Assembly (NCBI GenBank): GCA_900555225.1
Contig: USKL01000031.1
Coordinates: forward strand, 1-10,853
Length of the DNA: 10,853 bases
Reading direction: 5' to 3'
Source of the DNA: an uncultured Collinsella sp.
GTDB lineage: Bacteria; Actinomycetota; Coriobacteriia; Coriobacteriales; Coriobacteriaceae
Positions 1-4,833 of this stretch are shown piece by piece. A program made the translations under genes and the position numbers. How positions within the stretch are numbered: position 1 is the stretch's first letter; every line of letters starts with the position of its first letter. Under the pieces are notes generated by a model. It was not told the origin of the DNA, searched no databases, and saw only the letters and a program-made list of their open reading frames with translations.

Positions 1-43
1 ATACGGACTGTTGAGGCCTTTAAAGACATGAAACAGTCCGTAT
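1..43. repeat. Perfect 12-bp inverted repeat at left edge, possible terminator
   Basis: Bases 1-12 (ATACGGACTGTT) are the exact reverse complement of bases 32-43, with a 19-base spacer. The repeat begins at the first base of the window, so the stem may be longer than what is visible. It lies just past the stop codon of the minus-strand PIN gene, where a terminator for that operon or for a gene to the left would be expected. The base run following the stem on the + strand (TTCACC) is a poor T-tract, and the minus-strand tail lies outside the window. Termination is therefore an inference. A protein-binding palindrome or the end of a mobile element cannot be excluded. Confidence 0.5.
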
Positions 44-101
44 TTCACCGCAACTTAGGAGGGGATGGGGCTGAGGGGCGGGCGATGCCGTTGCCTGCCG
101 G

Positions 102-578
102 TTAGTGGCGGGATTGGTGGCGGAGCTTGTCGATGGTGGAGTCGGTGCTGTGACTGCGGGCTTCGGCGGCGCGGTCGCGGGCGTCGGTTGCGGTTTGGCG
201 CTTGCGGCGGTAATCGATCATGCCTTGGATGATGGGCTTGCCAAAGCTCACGACATCATCGTTGTAGATGGCGGTTCGGGCTGCGAGGAGGCAGTCGGTA
301 AAGTCCATATGGGTCTTGCCGAAGAGTTTGACGGCAAGGGCGACAACGGTGGGCTCGTCGACCATGACGTCATCGAGCAGCCTTTTCATGGCCGCAGCAA
401 TCTCAACGCGGGGAACCTTATAGACGTCGCGCAGCGTGACCACGACGCGCGTGATGATTTCGGGGTAGACACGAGCGGTGCGCGTGGCGATGACCTTGGC
501 GGCGCGCGGTGACAGAACTTCGTCGTCGTCAAGCAGGTAGCGCAGGATGACGGTCTCGTCGATGATGGTGCTACTCAT
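102..578 (-). CDS. PIN-domain protein, VapC-like toxin with incomplete acidic site
   Basis: This 158-residue protein looks like a PIN-domain ribonuclease toxin of a type II toxin-antitoxin pair. Known VapC proteins cut RNA, often tRNA, with metal ions held by three or four acidic residues. Visible matches are the N-terminal strand with D7 followed by an ILRYLL stretch, the LRDVYKV segment at 49-55, and MDFTDCLLAA at 91-100 with D92 and D95. The glutamate normally expected near residue 44 is arginine (TRVVV, 43-47), although E40 is close by. The late aspartate of the usual TFD motif is glycine (SFG, 111-113). Residues 122-158 form a charged Arg/Asp/Ser-rich tail beyond the fold. The start ATG overlaps the end of the antitoxin gene by 8 bases (ATGAGTAG), which suggests coupled translation. 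The fold is fairly certain; toxicity is not. Confidence 0.72.
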   Translation of the reverse strand: MSSTIIDETVILRYLLDDDEVLSPRAAKVIATRTARVYPEIITRVVVTLRDVYKVPRVEIAAAMKRLLDDVMVDEPTVVALAVKLFGKTHMDFTDCLLAARTAIYNDDVVSFGKPIIQGMIDYRRKRQTATDARDRAAEARSHSTDSTIDKLRHQSRH

Positions 579-894
579 GGATATCTACTTCCTCGGGACC
601 CAAAATCGAATCGTCGCATTCTGTAGCAAGGTACTCAATCCAGGCATTGCGCTCCTCGGAGCGGCGATTGGGGTCCCCATATGCTTTGAGCGATCCATAG
701 GCGGCCGTGCCGTCCTTGGAACGCACGGCGACCGGCTGAAAGGGGAGCTTGCGCATCAAAATGCTCTGCGCGACAAATAGACGGACAGCCTCGGCGAGCG
801 ATGTGCCCATGGCGTCGTAGAGATGCTCGGCATGCTGCTTGTCTTCCTCGCGAATGCGCACCTGCAGGATGGCTCTTTTTTGAGTCGATGACAT
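571..894 (-). CDS. RelB/DinJ-family antitoxin
   Basis: This 107-residue protein is the likely antitoxin of the pair. Residues near 8-50 follow the RelB/DinJ pattern: a basic start, the strand ILQVRIREEDK, a helix, then GTSLAEAVRLFV and KLPFQP. In this family the N-terminal ribbon-helix-helix part forms dimers that bind the operator, and the C-terminal part wraps the toxin. The C-terminal half here is acidic and fits toxin binding. I chose the ATG at 894 because AAGGGGG (901-907 on the - strand) lies 6 bases upstream and the family motif starts soon after. In-frame ATGs at 942 and 960 would add up to 22 residues unlike the family and would run through the candidate promoter. RelB/DinJ proteins usually pair with RelE/YafQ toxins, so a PIN partner is less common. 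Confidence 0.8.
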   Translation of the reverse strand: MSSTQKRAILQVRIREEDKQHAEHLYDAMGTSLAEAVRLFVAQSILMRKLPFQPVAVRSKDGTAAYGSLKAYGDPNRRSEERNAWIEYLATECDDSILGPEEVDIHE

Positions 895-918
895 CACTGG
901 CCCCCTTAATGAGCGTGC

Positions 919-948
919 AATATAGTCGGTCAAATGCGGCATGTGCCG
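919..948 (-). promoter_or_regulatory. Candidate TA promoter with overlapping palindromic operator
   Basis: On the - strand TATATT (924 to 919) matches the -10 consensus at five of six bases. Seventeen bases upstream is GGCACA (947 to 942), a weak -35 matching three of six. That weak -35 lies inside the palindrome CGGCA-TG-TGCCG (937-948). A ribbon-helix-helix antitoxin is expected to repress its own operon through such a site, so the overlap makes sense. Transcription would start near 912, leaving room for the AAGGGGG ribosome site at 901-907. The palindrome is seen directly; its role is inferred. Confidence 0.4.
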
Positions 949-1117
949 ATACTTGAGCATCTTATAACGATTACTTTATTTCACTCACGTTGATAACCAT
1001 AAACACGAATACAAGCGTAGTACATCCAAAACGAGAGCGAGTAAAAATCTCTGAGGCGTACGCATGTAATACACTCACCTTTATAGCTATCCGAGAATAG
1101 TTCCAACCTGCTAAAAC

Positions 1118-1143
1118 CCCTGCAATACACCCGTATTGCAGGG
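1118..1143. promoter_or_regulatory. 11-bp perfect palindrome upstream of hydN, candidate activator site
   Basis: Bases 1118-1128 (CCCTGCAATAC) and 1133-1143 are perfect reverse complements around the spacer ACCC. The centre lies near 1130.5, about 57 bases upstream of the start predicted from the -10 box at 1175-1180. That is a usual place for a dimeric activator. No T-run follows on the + strand and only TTTT follows on the - strand, and no gene points into it from either side, so a terminator role is less likely. The regulator is not identifiable from this sequence. Confidence 0.55.
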
Positions 1144-1174
1144 CGTATGCTCAAGTTTGCCACCTGCAACTGCG

Positions 1175-1180
1175 TATATT
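1175..1180 (+). promoter_or_regulatory. Candidate -10 box of the hydN-fdhF-hyf operon
   Basis: TATATT matches the sigma-70 type -10 consensus at five of six bases, and TG occurs just upstream (1171-1172). At 16 to 18 bases spacing there is no good -35 hexamer (CAAGTT at 1152-1157). This fits an activator-dependent promoter served by the palindrome at 1118-1143. The start would be near 1187, giving a leader of about 135 bases. A second AT-rich stretch, TATATC at 1188-1193, is an alternative. Confidence 0.35.
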
Positions 1181-1231
1181 TAACCTGTATATCGTTGGAG
1201 GAATTCTATCGAAGTGCCTGTTTCGCCGCAT

Positions 1232-1313
1232 GCACTCGATACGTCGATGCCGGACCACGGGCGGTCCGGGGCAACGTCGACAGGGTTTCTCCGGCATGGG
1301 ATTCAGGAGGGAG
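1232..1313 (+). promoter_or_regulatory. Structured 5' leader with Shine-Dalgarno sequestering potential
   Basis: Several pairings can be read directly. Hairpin A is GCA-(C)-TCGA 1232-1239 with TCGATGC 1244-1250 around a TACG loop. Hairpin B is CGGACC 1251-1256 with GGTCCG 1263-1268. Segment TTTCTCC 1286-1292 can pair with GGAGGGA 1306-1312, which would hide the ribosome site of the next gene. A rival pairing, ATGCCGGA 1247-1254 with TCCGGCAT 1290-1297, uses parts of A, B and the anti-SD strand and would free the ribosome site. Mutually exclusive pairings before a start codon resemble a translational riboswitch. The operon encodes a molybdopterin enzyme, so a molybdenum-cofactor RNA is one candidate, but I cannot confirm its consensus. 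The pairings are seen; switching is inferred. Confidence 0.4.
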
Positions 1314-1321
1314 TGAACAAC

Positions 1322-1840
1322 ATGGGCAATAAACGAGTCGTGGCTGATTCTTCACGCTGCATTGGGTGCCAAACCTGTATGGCGGCGTGCATCGAGGCAC
1401 ACGATATTCCCGGCAACATCGCCGCACCTCGCTTGCGCGTAACGCGCACCTACGAGATTTCCGCGCCGGTGGCATGTCACCACTGCGAGGACGCTCCGTG
1501 CGCCAAGGCCTGTCCCACGGGCACCTTGTTCTTTGATCCAAAGAACCATCGTATCGGCGTCAACGAGGACAACTGCATCGGCTGCAAGAGCTGCGTCATG
1601 GCCTGCCCCTTTGGCGCCGTGAGCGTGGCGACCACGCAGGTCCCCGTCTTGATGGGTGACGTGCGCGTGGGTTCGCAGACTAAGAGCTTCGTGCTCAAGT
1701 GCGACCTGTGCGTGGACCGTCCCGGCGGTCCGGCGTGTGCCGAGGCGTGTCCGACCAAGGGCCTCACCCTGGTGGACGAGGAGCGTCTGGCAGAACTGAC
1801 TGCCGAGCGTGCCCGCGCCACCATCGAAAACGAGGCGTAA
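1322..1840 (+). CDS. hydN: HydN-like four-cluster [4Fe-4S] ferredoxin subunit
   Basis: This 172-residue cytoplasmic protein probably carries electrons from formate dehydrogenase to the hydrogenase. Sixteen cysteines form four cluster groups: C13/C16/C19/C23, C52/C55/C60/C64, C85/C88/C91/C95 and C127/C130/C139/C143. That matches the HydN/HycB/HyfA family, and the length and ending (LAELTAERARAT) resemble E. coli HydN (about 175 residues) more than the longer HycB or HyfA. The ATG at 1322 was chosen because GGAG at 1310-1313 lies 8 bases upstream and the MGNKRVVADSSRC start matches the family. A GTG at 1313 and upstream extensions back to 1214 would swallow the ribosome site. It sits 74 bases before fdhF, so co-transcription is likely. 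The four-cluster ferredoxin identity is very safe; the HydN name rests on length and neighbour. Confidence 0.88.
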   Translation: MGNKRVVADSSRCIGCQTCMAACIEAHDIPGNIAAPRLRVTRTYEISAPVACHHCEDAPCAKACPTGTLFFDPKNHRIGVNEDNCIGCKSCVMACPFGAVSVATTQVPVLMGDVRVGSQTKSFVLKCDLCVDRPGGPACAEACPTKGLTLVDEERLAELTAERARATIENEA

Positions 1841-1874
1841 GCGTCGGGCGACAGGCCCAATGATTGTCAAATAA

Positions 1875-1892
1875 CTACCGAGTAATCGGTAG
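1875..1892 (+). promoter_or_regulatory. 7-bp hairpin with GUAA loop before the fdhF ribosome site
   Basis: CTACCGA (1875-1881) pairs perfectly with TCGGTAG (1886-1892) around a GTAA loop, which in RNA is a GNRA tetraloop. It lies in the 74-base gap between hydN and fdhF, ending 12 bases before the AGGAGG ribosome site (1904-1909). No T-run follows, so it is not a terminator. It could protect processed mRNA, tune fdhF translation, or be a DNA operator. Its function is unknown. Confidence 0.45.
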
Positions 1893-1914
1893 CAGAGAAA
1901 GGAAGGAGGGTGTC

Positions 1915-4137
1915 ATGGAGAAGCATAAAGTGATCTGCCCGTATTGCGGCGCCGGTTGCCAGTTTAACCTCTTGGTCCAAAACGGCCAGGTCGTGGGTAC
2001 CGAACCGCTCAACGGCATCACCAACCAGAGCGAGCTGTGCCTTAAGGGCATGAGCGGCTACGACTTCATCAACGACACCAAGATCTTGACTCCTCGCGTA
2101 CTGCACCCGATGATCCGCCGCACTAAGGGCGCGGATCTTGAGCGCGTAAGCTGGGACGAGGCACTGGATTTCACCGCATCTAAGATGCAGGCCATAATTG
2201 ACGAATATGGTCCTAACGCTGTCATGACCACCGGCTCTTCGCGAGGCGGCGGCAATGAGGCGAACTACGTCATGCAGAAGTTTACGCGTGCGTGCATCGG
2301 CACCCACAGCGTAGACAACTGCGCCCGTACTTGACACGGCCCTACTGTCCTCGGTCTGATGGACACGGTTGGTTCAGGTTGCATGTCATGCTCCATCCCC
2401 GGTATGGAGGATGCGGGCTGCATTTTCCTCTTCGGCTATAACCCTGCCGATTCGCACCCCATCGTCGCAAGGCGTATCGTGCGAGCCAAAGAAAAGGGTT
2501 GCAAGATCATCGTCGCCGATCCGCGCCATATCGAAACCGCGCGTATCGCCGATCTCTACCTTCCGATCAAGAACGGTTGCAACGTTGCGTTCCTCAACGC
2601 CTTTGCCAACTGTCTGGTCAACGATGGCCTCTACGACAAGGAATTCGTCGCCGAGCACACGAACGGCTTTGACGAGTGGTGGGAGACCATCAAGAACTAC
2701 ACTCCCGAATCCGTACAGGACATCACGGGTGTCGAGCCCGCGTTGATCCATCAAGCTGCCGAGATGTACGCCACGGCGAAGCCCTCTGCCATCATTGGCT
2801 GGGGTATGGGCGTATGCCAGCAGAAGCAGAACCTGAAGACGGTGCACACCATCGCCTCCATCGCCTGCGTTGCCGGCCAGATCGGCAAACCCAATTCCGG
2901 CCTCGCGCCCGTGCGTGGTCAGAACAACGTCCAGGGCTCCTGTGATATGGGCATGCTGCCCAACCTGTACCCTGGCTACCAGAAAGTCACCGACCCGGCA
3001 GTGCGTGCCAAGTTTGCCAAGGCTTGGGGCGTGCCCGAGGAAAAGCTCCCGCTCGAGGAGGGCTACAAGCTCACCGACCTGGGCCACCTGGTCGACGAGG
3101 GTAAGGTGCACTGCTTCTACAACTACGGCGAGGACCCGGTGCAGACCGAGCCCGATTCGGCCGGCATGCGCAAGACGCTCTCCGAGCTGGATCTGTTCAT
3201 TTGCCAGGACATCTTTATGACGCAGACGACCATGCTCGCCGACGTCATCCTGCCCGCTACCTCTTGGGGCGAGCACGAGGGTGTCTTTACCGCATCCGAC
3301 CGTAGCTTCCAGCACTTTGACGCGGCTGTTCCGCCCAAGGGCGAGTGCCGTCACGACTGGGAGATCTTCGCGGACCTGTCTACGCGCATGGGCTATCCCA
3401 TGCACTACGACAACACCGAGCAGATCTGGAACGAGTGCATTAGCCTGTGCCCCAACTTTGTGGGCGCGACCTACGAGAAGATGGCTCCCGAGGGCGGTTA
3501 CGCCCAGTGGCCCGTCAAGAGCACCGATGTGAACGACCACGGCACGCCTGACATGTTTGCTGGTGGCAAGTTCACCACCAAGGACGGCCGCGCCAACCTG
3601 ATGGCGCACGACTGGGAGGCGCCCTCCGAGCTTCCCGACGATGAGTACCCGCTCATCCTGTGCACCGTCCGCGAGGTCGGCCACTACAGCTGCCGCTCGA
3701 TGACCGGCAACTGCAAGACGCTGGCGCTGCTTGCCGACGAGCCTGGCTTTGTCCGCATGAATCCCGCGGACGCCGAGGCACGCGGCATCAAGAATGGCGA
3801 CATCGTCTCGATTCACAGCCGCCGCGGCCAGGTATACAGCCGTGCCGACGTGAGCGATCGCATCAACAAGGGCACGGTCTACATGACCTACCAGTGGTGG
3901 ATCGGCAAGTGCAACGAGCTGACCATCCACAAGGTCGACCCGGTCTCGCATACGCCCGAGGACAAGTTCTCCGCCTGCCAGGTCGACGCTATCGCCGACC
4001 AGGTTTGGGCAGAGGGCGAGGTGGAGCGTCAGTACACCGAGCTCAAGCAGGCTCTGGTGGACGCCGCCGCTCCCCAGGACGTTGAGCCCGGCGCCGCCAA
4101 GTTCGACGACGAGACGCACGTGAATCAAATCGTGTAG
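1915..4137 (+). CDS. fdhF: Selenocysteine-containing formate dehydrogenase H, catalytic subunit
   Basis: The 740-residue product oxidises formate to CO2 in the cytoplasm at a Mo or W bis-pyranopterin centre and feeds electrons to the hydrogenase. The frame is continuous only if TGA at 2332-2334 is read as selenocysteine, at residue 140, the same number as in E. coli Fdh-H. Residues C8, C11, C15 and C42 bind the 4Fe-4S cluster and K44 follows, again at E. coli positions. H141 follows Sec, and R334 (VRGQNNVQG) corresponds to the active-site arginine R333. Both sides of the TGA match FdhF, and the right side continues with FGYNPADSHPIVA and later STVREVGHYSCRSMTGNC-like sequence (here CTVREV...). 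The ATG at 1915 has AGGAGG (1904-1909) five bases upstream. The protein is about 25 residues longer than E. coli FdhF (715), mostly at the C-terminus. Extra cysteines C156, C159 and C169 lie shortly after Sec. An ordinary ORF call would split this gene in two. Confidence 0.97.
2332..2367 (+). promoter_or_regulatory. Selenocysteine TGA codon and bacterial SECIS hairpin
   Basis: The in-frame TGA (2332-2334) is followed by CAC GGC CCT, giving Sec-His-Gly-Pro as in E. coli FdhF. A hairpin follows: TGTCCTC 2346-2352 pairs with GA-(T)-GGACA 2358-2365, leaving the loop GGTCT at 2353-2357 and a single bulged T at 2360. The loop GG sits 22 and 23 bases from the U of UGA, exactly where it does in E. 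coli fdhF, and the GGUCUG string is identical. SelB with selenocysteyl-tRNA is known to recognise this kind of loop. The genome must therefore supply selA, selB, selC and selD, none of which is in this window. Confidence 0.93.
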
Positions 4138-4158
4138 TCCCGTTCTCGTTGGCTTTTT

Positions 4159-4201
4159 GGGCCGGGCGTCCCGTACGTTCGGGAGCCCGGCCCGTTATTT
4201 T
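4159..4201 (+). terminator. Intrinsic terminator or attenuator between fdhF and hyfA
   Basis: GGGCCGGGC (4159-4167) pairs with GCCCGGCCC (4185-4193), and inside it TCCCG (4169-4173) pairs with CGGGA (4180-4184). This gives a 14-bp GC-rich stem with one bulged G (4168) and a six-base loop. GTTATTTT follows (4194-4201). It has the form of a rho-independent terminator starting 21 bases after the fdhF stop. Only 14 bases separate the tail from the hyfA start, too few for a promoter. The hyf genes would then depend on read-through or on a promoter inside fdhF, and hydN-fdhF mRNA should be more abundant. Confidence 0.8.
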
Positions 4202-4215
4202 GAAAGGAAGTGGGG

Positions 4216-4833
4216 ATGAACCGCTTCATCGACATTAACCCGGAGAGGTGCATCGGCTGCGGAACATGCCAGTCCGCCTGTGCCGACGCCCACCGGATGC
4301 AGGGTCTTCAGGATACGCCGCGTCTGGCGCTCGTGAAGACCGGCGGTATTTCGGCCGCCCTTGCCTGCCACCATTGCGAGGGTGCCCCCTGCGCCGAGGT
4401 TTGCCCGGTGAATGCCATCGAGCACGATGGCGACCGCATCCACGTCAAGGAGCAGGAGTGCATCGGGTGCAGGCTGTGCGCCATCGCGTGCCCCTTCGGA
4501 GCCATCCATCCCGATGGCACGTCTATCGCCGGTGTCGCAGGCATGTGCGACCCGACGCCTTCGTATCCTAAGTCCCTGAGCAGCCTGCTTACGTGGGCTC
4601 CCGGCCAGTACACCTGCGCTGTCAAGTGCGACCTGTGCGCCTTCGATCCGGACGGCCCGCATTGTGTGGCGGCGTGCCCCACCAAGGCGCTGACCGTCAT
4701 GGGCGGCGCGGCCGATCGCGAGCTCGACGAGGCCAAGCGCCTGCGCTCGATTGAAAACGGTCCGGTCGTCGACGTTACCGCTGTGGCCCAGGGCCTCTCC
4801 GAGAAAGCAGAAGGGAGCGTAAACAATGGATAG
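4216..4833 (+). CDS. hyfA: Hydrogenase-4 component A, four-cluster ferredoxin
   Basis: This 205-residue protein has the same length as E. coli HyfA and is the electron-transfer subunit between formate dehydrogenase and the membrane hydrogenase. Sixteen cysteines form four cluster groups: C12/C15/C18/C22, C51/C54/C59/C63, C82/C85/C88/C92 and C138/C141/C150/C154. The segments MNRF at the start, QGLQDTPRLAL (29-39), ACHHCEGAPC and VKCDLC match the HyfA/HycB family. Two further cysteines, C111 and C134, fall in the variable linker between the third and fourth groups. ATG 4216 is preferred over an in-frame GTG at 4210 because GGAAG (4206-4210) gives a five-base spacing. The end overlaps hyfB by 8 bases (ATGGATAG), so translation is probably coupled. 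It resembles the upstream hydN product but is longer and not a recent duplicate. Confidence 0.93.
   Translation: MNRFIDINPERCIGCGTCQSACADAHRMQGLQDTPRLALVKTGGISAALACHHCEGAPCAEVCPVNAIEHDGDRIHVKEQECIGCRLCAIACPFGAIHPDGTSIAGVAGMCDPTPSYPKSLSSLLTWAPGQYTCAVKCDLCAFDPDGPHCVAACPTKALTVMGGAADRELDEAKRLRSIENGPVVDVTAVAQGLSEKAEGSVNNG

Larger units (their letters stand above)
895..1321. other. Divergent intergenic control region
   Basis: No convincing gene lies in these 427 bases. From about 950 to 1200 the sequence is clearly more AT-rich than the genes on either side. It contains the TA promoter/operator (919-948), the 11-bp palindrome (1118-1143), a candidate promoter for the + strand operon (1175-1180) and the structured leader (about 1187-1321). 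Between roughly 961 and 1117 I see no clear element; a partial TTGAT-N4-ATAAA match at 990-1003 is too weak to call. Short open frames at 981-1169 (-) and in 1147-1332 (+) have no family features. Confidence 0.7.

Noticed and set aside
65..110. AGGAGG followed by ATG at 65 on the + strand, like a gene start.
   Set aside because: The frame runs antisense through the PIN gene and ends without any protein features.
105..512. Open frame on the + strand opposite the PIN gene.
   Set aside because: Its Gly/Asp-rich product has no family features, while the - strand frame has clear PIN motifs and overlaps the antitoxin gene.
990..1003. FNR/CRP-like box TTGAT-N4-ATAAA.
   Set aside because: Only one half matches well, and its distance from the proposed promoter is large.
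1118..1143. Sigma-54 promoter, suggested by TTGCA at 1136-1140 and by the E. coli regulation of hyf and fdhF.
   Set aside because: No GG element lies at the required distance upstream, and TTGCA is explained as part of the palindrome.
981..1169. 62-codon - strand open frame in the control region.
   Set aside because: Composition looks random (many Tyr, Arg, Cys), no ribosome site is evident, and it crosses the palindrome at 1118-1143.
1147..1332. 61-codon + strand open frame upstream of hydN.
   Set aside because: It overlaps the leader and the hydN start in another frame and has no recognisable features.
2332..2334. TGA in fdhF as a nonsense mutation or pseudogene.
   Set aside because: The codon falls at the known Sec140 position, with the conserved following His-Gly-Pro and a SECIS-like hairpin. 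The rest of the gene is intact.
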